Assembly: GCA_900546455.1 (NCBI GenBank)
Contig: URCS01000098.1
Coordinates: 1-5,575 of the forward strand
Direction of reading: 5' to 3'
Source of the DNA: an uncultured Collinsella sp.
GTDB taxonomy: Bacteria; Actinomycetota; Coriobacteriia; Coriobacteriales; Coriobacteriaceae
DNA: 5,575 nt
The position numbers and the translations under genes are program-made. Positions 1 to 4,869 of this stretch are shown one piece after another; position 1 is the stretch's first letter; each line of letters begins with the position of its first letter. The notes beneath the pieces were generated by a model. It did no database searches. It was not told the origin of the DNA and worked only from the letters and a program-made list of their open reading frames with translations.

Positions 1-851
1 CCTGCATTCTGCGCGGCGGCTCGCTGGCCTATCACTCGTGTGCCATGATCGCCGAGCTGCTGGCCGATGCGCTCGAGGCCAAGGGTTTCCCGCGCGAGGC
101 CGTGTCGATGATCGAGTCCACCGACCGCGAGGCCACTGGCGAGCTCATGAAGCTCCGCGGCGTTGTCGACGTACTCATTCCGCGCGGCGGTGCAGGCCTG
201 ATCCAGCGCTGCGTGCGCGAGTCGCTTGTGCCGGTGATCGAGACGGGCACGGGCAACTGCCACATCTACGTGCATGAATCCGCCGACTTTGATAAGGCGC
301 TCAACATTATCGTTAATGCCAAGACCCAGCGTGTAGGCGTGTGCAATGCCGCCGAGTCGCTGCTGGTCGACCGTGCTGTGGCCGATGCGTTTTTGCCTGC
401 GGTCGTTGCCGTGCTGCACGACCACGGCGTGCTCATTCACGGCGACGAGGCCACGTGCGCCGCGTGCGCCGACGCCAGCTTTGTGGAAGGCGATGACTAC
501 GTCGCCGCGACTGAGGAGGACTGGGGTCGCGAGTACCTGGCGCTCGAGATGAGCGTGAAGGCCGTGGCAAACGAGGACGAGGCCATCGCACACATTAACC
601 GCTACGGCACGATGCACTCCGAGGCCATCGTTGCCGAGGACACGGATGCTTGCGAGCGCTTCCTGGATGCGGTCGATGCCTCGGCCGTGTACGCTAACGC
701 CAGCACACGCTTCACTGACGGCGGCGAGTTTGGCCTGGGCGCCGAGATCGGTATCTCGACCCAAAAGCTCCATGCCCGCGGCCCCTTCGCCGCCGAGGCC
801 CTCACCACTTACAAATACAAGCTCCGAGGCACCGGTCAGGTCCGCCCCTAA
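1..851 (+). CDS. proA: Glutamate-5-semialdehyde dehydrogenase (gamma-glutamyl phosphate reductase), C-terminal part
   Basis: This is the 3' part of proA; codons run in frame from base 3, giving 282 residues, and the first third of the gene lies upstream of the window. The cytosolic enzyme reduces gamma-glutamyl phosphate with NADPH to glutamate-5-semialdehyde, the second step of proline synthesis, and belongs to the aldehyde dehydrogenase superfamily. Visible family landmarks, in order, are CILRGGS at the window edge, DVLIPRGGAGL, HIYVHES, VNAKTQR, then the catalytic-cysteine block GVCNAAESLLV (Cys codon 342-344), YGTMHSEAIV, VYANASTRFTDGGEFGLGAE and STQKLHARGP near the end. These match the E. 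coli protein closely as I remember it. The reading frame shows no break. An ATG at 45 lies inside a conserved stretch and is not the start. The gene converges on the HD-domain gene, 69 bases away, with a hairpin between them. The usual partner proB is not in view. Confidence 0.96.
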   Translation, partial: CILRGGSLAYHSCAMIAELLADALEAKGFPREAVSMIESTDREATGELMKLRGVVDVLIPRGGAGLIQRCVRESLVPVIETGTGNCHIYVHESADFDKALNIIVNAKTQRVGVCNAAESLLVDRAVADAFLPAVVAVLHDHGVLIHGDEATCAACADASFVEGDDYVAATEEDWGREYLALEMSVKAVANEDEAIAHINRYGTMHSEAIVAEDTDACERFLDAVDASAVYANASTRFTDGGEFGLGAEIGISTQKLHARGPFAAEALTTYKYKLRGTGQVRP

Positions 852-865
852 CGACCGCGCAAGAA

Positions 866-904
866 AAACCGCCACAAAGGTGCCTGTCCCCTTTGTGGCG
901 GTTT
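866..904 (-). terminator. Hairpin terminator / dispersed-repeat copy 1, between proA and the HD gene
   Basis: A perfect 15-bp stem (866-880 with 890-904) closes a 9-nt loop, TGCCTGTCC. On the minus strand the stem is followed by TTTTTCTT, a good U-tract, so it should end transcription of the HD gene, whose stop lies 16 bases away. On the plus strand only GGTTTAAGG follows, so termination of proA from the other side would be weaker, although the hairpin is symmetrical enough to act in both directions. Homology with the second copy at 1575-1615 includes the loop and the flanking CAAGAAAA. Confidence 0.8.
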
Positions 905-920
905 AAGGTGGCGTGGGCGG

Positions 921-1520
921 TTAGGCCTGGAAGGTATCGCGGTCGGGGGCGAAGGACTGCATGGCCGCGATGGTGCGGTCAAAGAGCTCGGTGAGCTCCC
1001 AGCCCAACATCTCGGCGCCCTGCGAAATCACGTCGCGCGAGCAGCCGGCGGCAAAGCGCTTGTCCTTAAACTTCTTCTTGAGCGACTTGGTCGTAAAGTC
1101 CATAACGCTCTTGCTCGGGCGCATGATGACTGCAGCGCCGATCAGGCCGGTGAGCTCATCGCAGGCAAACAGGATTTTTTCCATCTGCAGCTCGGGTTTG
1201 GGCAGCGAGGTGTTGAAGTCCGACGTGTGCGTCTGGATGGCGCGAATGAGCTCGGGAGACGCACCTTCGCCCTTAAGAATCTCGGCAGCATAGATGGTGT
1301 GGTTCATGGGGTCGTCCTCATGCTCCTCCCAATCCAAGTCGTGCAGCAGGCCGACGATGCCCCAAAACTCCTCGTTCTCGGGGTCGAACTCGCGCGCAAA
1401 GTAGCGCATGGTGCCCTCGACCGTCTCGCCATGGGTGATGTGGAACGGGTCTTTGTTGTGCTCGTTAAGCAGTTCAAACGCGCGGTCGCGGGTGATTCCG
1501 GCGGAAAGCGGCTCTGCCAT
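921..1520 (-). CDS. HD-superfamily hydrolase, COG2316-like
   Basis: This 199-residue soluble protein carries the metal-binding pattern of the HD phosphohydrolase superfamily: His30 (THGETVEG), the His60-Asp61 doublet in GLLHDLDWEEHEDD, His74, His98 (QTHTSD) and Asp121 in ACDELTGLIGAA. The second half, MRPSKSV followed by TKSLKKKFKDKRFAAG and a helical tail, resembles the conserved family COG2316 (predicted HD hydrolases) as I remember it. Length is normal for that group. HD proteins usually cleave phosphoester bonds of nucleotides or related compounds with one or two metal ions; the substrate of this subgroup is not known to me, so none is assigned. The start is well supported by AAGGAG at 1527-1532 on the minus strand, six bases before ATG. 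No signal peptide or membrane segment is visible. It sits alone between two near-identical hairpins and is probably transcribed separately from carD. Confidence 0.88.
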   Translation of the reverse strand: MAEPLSAGITRDRAFELLNEHNKDPFHITHGETVEGTMRYFAREFDPENEEFWGIVGLLHDLDWEEHEDDPMNHTIYAAEILKGEGASPELIRAIQTHTSDFNTSLPKPELQMEKILFACDELTGLIGAAVIMRPSKSVMDFTTKSLKKKFKDKRFAAGCSRDVISQGAEMLGWELTELFDRTIAAMQSFAPDRDTFQA

Positions 1521-1574
1521 AGGAGACTCCTTGTGCTCGTGGGTAACGATAAGAATGAATACTATTAGAACAAG

Positions 1575-1615
1575 AAAACCACCACAAAGGTGCCTGTCCC
1601 CTTTGTGGTGGTTTT
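1575..1615 (-). terminator. Hairpin terminator / dispersed-repeat copy 2, downstream of carD
   Basis: A perfect 16-bp stem (1575-1590 with 1600-1615) surrounds the same TGCCTGTCC loop as copy 1. On the minus strand it lies 13 bases past the carD stop and runs into TTTTCTTGTT, so it fits an intrinsic terminator for carD. On the plus strand it is followed by only one more T. Compared with copy 1, one stem pair has changed on both sides (G871-C899 against A1581-T1609), so pairing is kept. It also lies just upstream of the HD gene, whose promoter must sit in the roughly 45 bases between the hairpin and the ribosome binding site. Confidence 0.82.
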
Positions 1616-1628
1616 TGGCGCGGTTGGG

Positions 1629-2114
1629 TTAGTTGAGGGCGGCTTGGGCTAGGCGGGCTTCGGCGTCCTCCTCGGTGACGCCCAAGGCCACGGCGAACTC
1701 CTCGATGGAGCGGCGCTTGGCTTCCTTGAGTACGCGCATGTAGTAGGAGCTGGGCTTTTTATCAGCTTCCTCGGCCTGGCGAATGCGGTGCATCATGGTC
1801 TTTGCCACGCGGACCGTCTCGGGCGCACCCAGCTTGAGCTGCTGCTTAAAGTGCGTCTCCTCAAGTGAGCTGTTGCGCTCGGTGAAGGTGTCGCACTCCA
1901 GCTCGTCATAGTGGCTCAGCAGGTGCTCGGCATCTTGCTGAGAGATGGCGGCGTGCAAACGATCGGCCTGCGCCACGGGGTACATGAGGATCGTCTGCGC
2001 ATGTCCCTGCTTGGTCTCGAGCAGTAGCATGGGCTGCGGTGTGTCGTCCCTAAAACCGACGACGGTGCAGACTCCCTGACCCGGATGAATGACGTGTTGA
2101 CCGATTGAGAACAT
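1629..2114 (-). CDS. CarD/CdnL-family transcriptional regulator
   Basis: A 161-residue protein. Residues 1 to about 55 (MFSIGQHVIHPGQGVCTVVGF, then MYPVAQADRL) match the Tudor-like RNA polymerase beta-binding domain (CarD_TRCF_RID). Residues from about 60 to the end form the helical domain, with KLGAPETVRVAKTMMHRI and YYMRVLKEAKRRSIEEFAVAL matching the conserved C-terminal helices. CarD/CdnL proteins bind the polymerase beta subunit and the upstream edge of the transcription bubble, stabilising open complexes, mostly at rRNA and other housekeeping promoters. The start is supported by GGAGG at 2119-2123, four bases from ATG. The gene is divergent from argS and ends at its own hairpin. Oddly, the protein has no tryptophan at all; in well-studied CarD proteins a conserved Trp of the C-terminal domain wedges into the minor groove beside the -10 element. 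By eye, that position aligns near Glu85. This may therefore be a divergent paralogue, and no gene symbol is assigned. Family assignment is firm; mechanism is inferred. Confidence 0.88.
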   Translation of the reverse strand: MFSIGQHVIHPGQGVCTVVGFRDDTPQPMLLLETKQGHAQTILMYPVAQADRLHAAISQQDAEHLLSHYDELECDTFTERNSSLEETHFKQQLKLGAPETVRVAKTMMHRIRQAEEADKKPSSYYMRVLKEAKRRSIEEFAVALGVTEEDAEARLAQAALN

Positions 2115-2148
2115 GCTACCTCCAACTTATACGAATTTACGTATGTCT

Positions 2149-2157
2149 AGAATAACA
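2149..2157 (-). promoter_or_regulatory. Candidate extended -10 promoter element of carD
   Basis: Read on the minus strand this is TGTTATTCT, an extended -10 (TGn followed by TATTCT, 4 of 6 to TATAAT). The expected start of transcription is near 2142, leaving a leader of roughly 27 bases before the carD ATG with its GGAGG. No good -35 box lies at the right distance, as is common with extended -10 promoters. A short inverted repeat, ATACG...CGTAT (2129-2144), lies at the presumed transcript start and could be an operator or chance. Confidence 0.4.
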
Positions 2158-2265
2158 CGCTGACGTGCGCAAACCCTTACTTTATGCAGGAAAAGCACAC
2201 AACTCCGATAGGTAAGAGTATTCGATAACAGGCGCAGCTCATTCACACCTTTATGCATTTTCAAC

Positions 2266-2284
2266 GCCTGCATAATCTGCAGGC
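2266..2284. other. GC-rich hairpin in the carD-argS spacer
   Basis: A perfect 7-bp stem, GCCTGCA (2266-2272) with TGCAGGC (2278-2284), closes a 5-nt TAATC loop. No T-run follows on either strand, so it is not an intrinsic terminator. It lies upstream of both candidate promoters. It could be a protein-binding inverted repeat (19 bp with dyad symmetry) or part of an unrecognised transcript. Function unknown. Confidence 0.4.
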
Positions 2285-2330
2285 AGACTGGCATCTTTGA
2301 GTGACTCCATGCAAGCTGTAGTCAATTTTG

Positions 2331-2340
2331 TGCATATGCA
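2331..2340. promoter_or_regulatory. 10-bp palindrome upstream of the argS promoter
   Basis: TGCATATGCA is a perfect 10-bp palindrome, placed 20 bases upstream of the candidate argS -35 box, a usual place for an activator site or a distal operator. One such palindrome can occur by chance in a region this size, so a regulatory role is only a suggestion. Confidence 0.25.
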
Positions 2341-2360
2341 ATATCGATTGGCTTTACCCT

Positions 2361-2389
2361 GCGACAGTGCCCGTCGCTTGTGATAGAGT
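2361..2389 (+). promoter_or_regulatory. Candidate argS promoter
   Basis: GCGACA (2361-2366), a 17-base spacer and TAGAGT (2384-2389) give four of six matches to each half of a sigma-70 type promoter at ideal spacing. Transcription would begin near 2396, giving a leader of about 60 bases. The leader has no obvious attenuator or T-box. Confidence 0.4.
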
Positions 2390-2445
2390 GCTACAAACTC
2401 TGGCTTTTGCCCTACGAGTGACCAAGAGCTCGGGGGCTTTAACAC

Positions 2446-2452
2446 AAGGAGG
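2446..2452 (+). promoter_or_regulatory. Ribosome binding site that fixes the argS start
   Basis: AAGGAGG is a near-perfect Shine-Dalgarno sequence four bases before the ATG at 2457. It decides between this start and the in-frame ATG at 2328, which would add 43 unrelated residues and lie upstream of the candidate promoter. Confidence 0.9.
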
Positions 2453-2456
2453 ATCT

Positions 2457-4310
2457 ATGCCCGAGAAGATTGAAGAGCTGGTACGCGCTGCGCTTGCTGC
2501 GGCCCAGGAGGCCGGCGACCTTTCTGCATTTGAACTTGACGATTGCGCTATCGAGCGACCGGCTGACACTTCTCATGGCGAGTGGACCTCTACCATGGCC
2601 CTGAAGTCCGCCAAGCTGGCCCATTGCGCCCCGCGCAAGATCGCCGAGGCCATCGTTGCCCATATGCCCGAGGACCCCGCGATCGAGAAGGTCGAGATCG
2701 CAGGCCCCGGCTTCATCAACTTCTACCTCTCCGTTGCCGTCAAGAATGCCATCTTTGGCGAGGCTCGCGAGAAGGGTATGGACTTCGCTAAGTCCAACGT
2801 CGGTGGCGGCCTGAAGACCCAGGTCGAGTTCGTCTCCGCCAACCCCGTCGGCCCCATGCACATCGGCCATGGCCGCTGGGCCGCTCTGGGCGATTCGCTC
2901 TGCCGCGTTATGGACCATGCCGGTTACGACATCCAGCGTGAGTTCTACATCAACGACCACGGCTCTCAGATGAACACCTTCGGCAACTCCATCAGCACGC
3001 GCTATATGCAGCTTGCCGACATCATCGCCAAGCAGGGCGTGGATATCGACGAGGCTCACAAGCTGCTGATCGCAGACCGCGACGCCTTCGTTGCCGACGA
3101 GAGCGACGAGCATCCCGAGACCCATCCGTACCAGGACAATTTTGCCGAGACCCTGGGCAAGGACTCCTATGGCGGCGACTACATTATCGACGAGGCCGCC
3201 GAGTTCTGGCGCACCGACGGCGATAAGTGGGTCGAGGCCGATCCTCAGGAGCGCATGGAGAGCTTCCGCGAGCGCGGCTATGTGAAGATGGTCGACAACA
3301 TGCGCGACCTCTGCCACGCCGTCAATTGCGACTTCGATCGTTGGTACTCCGAGCGTTCGCTGTACGTGAAGGACACCGAGGGCGAGACCGCCGGCACCTC
3401 TGCCGTCGACCGCGCTTTTGAGAAGCTCGACAAGATGGGCTACCTCTACACCAAGGACGGCGCCCTGTGGTTCCGCTCCACCGACCTGGGCGATGACAAG
3501 GACCGCGTCCTGATCAAGTCCGACGGCGAGTACACCTACTTCGCCTCCGACGTTGCCTATCACTGGGATAAGTTCCAGCGCGTCGACCACGTCATCGACA
3601 TCTGGGGTGCCGACCACCACGGCTACATCGAGCGCGTCCGCTGCGTCTGCGACGCTCTTGGCTATCCCGGCAAGTTTGAGGTTCTGCTGGGCCAGCTCGT
3701 CAACCTGCTGCGCAACGGCAAGCCCGTCCGTATGTCCAAGCGTAAGGGCACCATGGTGACCCTGCAGGAGCTCGTCGACGAGGTCGGTTCCGACGCCGCT
3801 CGCTACACGCTCATCTCCAAAAGCTCCAACCAGATGGTCGACTTCGATATCGAGGCCGTCAAGAAGCGCGACAACTCCAACCCGGTCTATTACGTGCAGT
3901 ACGCTCACGCCCGCGTGTGCTCCATCCTGCGCCGTGCCGCCGACGTTACGCCCGAGCAGGCTGACGAGATGGGCATGAAGGCCGTTGCCGCCAAGGCCAT
4001 CGGTGAGAACGTCGATTACTCGCTGCTGACCGACCCGACCGAGCTCGCCCTTTCGCGTAAGCTCAACGAGCTCACCGACCTGATTGCCAGCTGCGCTCGC
4101 GACCGCGCCCCGTTCCGTCTGACGCACTTTGCTGAGGAACTCGCCGGCGACTTCCACAGCTTCTACGCTGCCTGCCAGGTTCTGCCGAGCGAGGGCCGTC
4201 CCGTCGACCCCGAGCTTTCGCGCGCCCGTCTGGCCGCTTGCGACGCCGTTCGCGTGACGCTCGCCCTGGTGCTCACCCTCGTTGGCGTTTCCGCGCCCGA
4301 GCAGATGTAA
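2457..4310 (+). CDS. argS: Arginyl-tRNA synthetase
   Basis: This 617-residue class I aminoacyl-tRNA synthetase joins arginine to tRNA-Arg using ATP in the cytosol. Residues 1 to about 95 form the arginyl-specific N-terminal domain that contacts the tRNA elbow. The catalytic domain begins with VEFVSANPVGPMHIGHGRW, whose HIGH signature is at 135-138. It continues through REFYINDHG, WFRSTDLGDDKDRVL and DIWGADHHGYI to VRMSKRKG (424-431), the KMSKS-loop equivalent. The DALR anticodon-binding domain starts near NPVYYVQYAHARVCS (475-489) and ends with GVSAPEQM, close to the usual family ending. The protein is about 60 residues longer than the B. subtilis enzyme; much of the excess lies at about 187-236, an acidic stretch after the HIGH region. 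Codon choice is strongly biased to C/G endings, as expected for a well-expressed gene. It appears to be transcribed alone, with its own promoter and a strong terminator. The start is fixed by the adjacent ribosome site. Confidence 0.97.
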   Translation: MPEKIEELVRAALAAAQEAGDLSAFELDDCAIERPADTSHGEWTSTMALKSAKLAHCAPRKIAEAIVAHMPEDPAIEKVEIAGPGFINFYLSVAVKNAIFGEAREKGMDFAKSNVGGGLKTQVEFVSANPVGPMHIGHGRWAALGDSLCRVMDHAGYDIQREFYINDHGSQMNTFGNSISTRYMQLADIIAKQGVDIDEAHKLLIADRDAFVADESDEHPETHPYQDNFAETLGKDSYGGDYIIDEAAEFWRTDGDKWVEADPQERMESFRERGYVKMVDNMRDLCHAVNCDFDRWYSERSLYVKDTEGETAGTSAVDRAFEKLDKMGYLYTKDGALWFRSTDLGDDKDRVLIKSDGEYTYFASDVAYHWDKFQRVDHVIDIWGADHHGYIERVRCVCDALGYPGKFEVLLGQLVNLLRNGKPVRMSKRKGTMVTLQELVDEVGSDAARYTLISKSSNQMVDFDIEAVKKRDNSNPVYYVQYAHARVCSILRRAADVTPEQADEMGMKAVAAKAIGENVDYSLLTDPTELALSRKLNELTDLIASCARDRAPFRLTHFAEELAGDFHSFYAACQVLPSEGRPVDPELSRARLAACDAVRVTLALVLTLVGVSAPEQM

Positions 4311-4355
4311 TCTGCGGGTCATTTGACCGTACAGACTTGGTTTAACTAAGCCTTG

Positions 4356-4389
4356 AAAGCCCGATCTCCCACGGAGGTCGGGCTTTTTT
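4356..4389 (+). terminator. Intrinsic terminator of argS
   Basis: A 14-bp stem (4356-4369 with 4373-4386, one G-U pair) encloses a CAC loop and is followed by a run of six T (4384-4389). It lies 45 bases after the argS stop and shows a textbook rho-independent structure, so the next gene is probably not part of the argS transcript. Confidence 0.93.
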
Positions 4390-4433
4390 GCAAACGCCGA
4401 CGTATTGACGAATTTGGAACTGCTGGAAATACG

Positions 4434-4583
4434 AAACTATGCCGGTTTACTACGATGAATTGAGATATTCCAACCACGCCGGCTTTTAGCTAAAAAGTGC
4501 AAGGCATCTACCTGCGGTTTTAGTTCAACAAGTTTCGGAGTGGTCGCGGTTGAGCGATTCATCGTAGTAAACCGCCATAGTTT
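4434..4583. repeat. 150-bp module with 27-bp inverted repeats (MITE-like or foldback RNA)
   Basis: The left arm 4434-4460 and right arm 4557-4583 are reverse complements over 27 bases with one mismatch (C4442 against C4575). The core CGGTTTACTACGATGAAT (18 bp) is perfect. The 96-base interior continues the fold in part: CAACC-A-CG (4471-4478) faces CG-C-GGTTG (4545-4552). It also carries the 12-bp palindrome TTTTAGCTAAAA (4484-4495). A TA dinucleotide lies in both outer arms (4438-4439 and 4578-4579), compatible with TA target duplication but not proof of it. No transposase is present. An open frame on the minus strand (4437-4619, TTG start, 60 residues, Lys/Arg-rich) covers the module, but it has only a weak AGGGG ribosome site and resembles no family I know. 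The size and arms suit a non-autonomous element or a structured RNA; copy number cannot be judged from one window. Confidence 0.7.
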
Positions 4584-4667
4584 TGGCGGAGGCAGTCTGA
4601 TTTGTGGGTGGTAAACCAAAGAGTGCCCCTTTTGACTAGTCGTTTATGAACGTCCCCGATGACTAAG

Positions 4668-4695
4668 TTGCAGGTGGCGGCGGTTGTGTTACACT
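4668..4695 (+). promoter_or_regulatory. Candidate promoter of the rho-like gene
   Basis: TTGCAG (4668-4673), a 16-base spacer and TACACT (4690-4695) preceded by TGT form an extended -10 promoter. Transcription would start near 4702, within or beside the TGCGT-AGTTG-ACGCA hairpin, giving an unusually long leader of about 135 bases before the GTG start. Confidence 0.45.
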
Positions 4696-4734
4696 AACGC
4701 TGCGTAGTTGACGCAATCATCTCGATACAGATCA

Positions 4735-4869
4735 ATGATGTTCGTTGTTTTGAACGGAACTAGACTGATTAGCCGCCCTGAAGGTTTATGCAGGGAGCAT
4801 GTGATCACAGGGCTTGAAAAGAAAGTTGAGCAAACACTGTGTCTGATCAACAGCAAGAAAACGAAATAA
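4735..4869 (+). CDS. Possible 44-codon leader ORF overlapping the rho-like start (weak)
   Basis: ATG-ATG at 4735 opens a 44-codon frame that ends at TAA 4867-4869, overlapping the downstream coding region by 31 bases in another frame. The peptide begins MMFVVLNGTRL and ends NSKKTK, with two cysteines and a basic tail. No clear Shine-Dalgarno precedes it and I recognise no family. E. coli rho also has a short leader ORF (rhoL), so a translated leader here is conceivable, and ribosomes ending at 4869 could assist the weakly marked GTG start. Chance is a serious alternative. Confidence 0.2.
   Translation: MMFVVLNGTRLISRPEGLCREHVITGLEKKVEQTLCLINSKKTK
4802..4849 (+). promoter_or_regulatory. Possible hairpin masking the rho-like start codon
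   Basis: CACAG (4806-4810) can pair with CTGTG (4837-4841), which contains the GTG start. TGAT (4802-4805) can pair with ATCA (4846-4849), leaving a 4-base bulge. The 26-base loop would hold the weak ribosome-site region. It is only nine base pairs in two blocks and was found by eye. Confidence 0.22.

Larger units (their letters stand above)
2115..2456. other. Divergent intergenic region between carD and argS
   Basis: About 340 bases with no credible gene. The region is visibly more AT-rich than its neighbours. It contains the candidate carD promoter (2149-2157), the candidate argS promoter (2361-2389), a GC-rich hairpin at 2266-2284 and a 10-bp palindrome at 2331-2340. I see no T-box leader elements and no transporter or leader-peptide gene. 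The argS frame stays open upstream to an ATG at 2328, but those codons lack family resemblance and a ribosome site. Confidence 0.7.
4390..4838. other. Gene-poor spacer between argS and the rho-like gene
   Basis: About 450 bases less GC-rich than the genes around it. The first half holds the 150-bp inverted-repeat module (4434-4583). Next comes about 80 bp with no clear structure, then a candidate promoter (4668-4695), a 5-bp hairpin TGCGT-AGTTG-ACGCA (4701-4715), a possible leader ORF (from 4735) and a CCCTG...CAGGG hairpin (4776-4795). The minus-strand frame 4437-4619 is discussed with the inverted-repeat module and is probably not a gene. Confidence 0.7.

Noticed and set aside
2328..2456. 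An upstream ATG that would extend ArgS by 43 residues
   Set aside because: The extension has no family resemblance, covers the candidate promoter, and the ATG at 2457 has an excellent ribosome site.
2390..2456. T-box or other riboswitch in front of argS
   Set aside because: The leader is too short and has neither the T-box sequence nor an antiterminator/terminator pair.
2439..4322. A 627-codon open frame on the minus strand opposite argS
   Set aside because: It mirrors argS codon structure (C/G-ending codons leave few antisense stops), has a Val/Gly/Leu-rich composition without family motifs, and lies over an unambiguous argS.
4616..4634. Degenerate third copy of the TGCCTGTCC hairpin (CAAAG-AGTGCCC-CTTTTG)
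   Set aside because: The resemblance needs a deletion in the loop and a bulge in the stem, and there is no U-tract; too weak to call.
4785..4794. TTTATGCAGG shared with 2181-2190 upstream of argS, as a common regulator site
   Set aside because: A 10-base match between two spacers of several hundred bases is not rare enough, and its position relative to the promoters differs.
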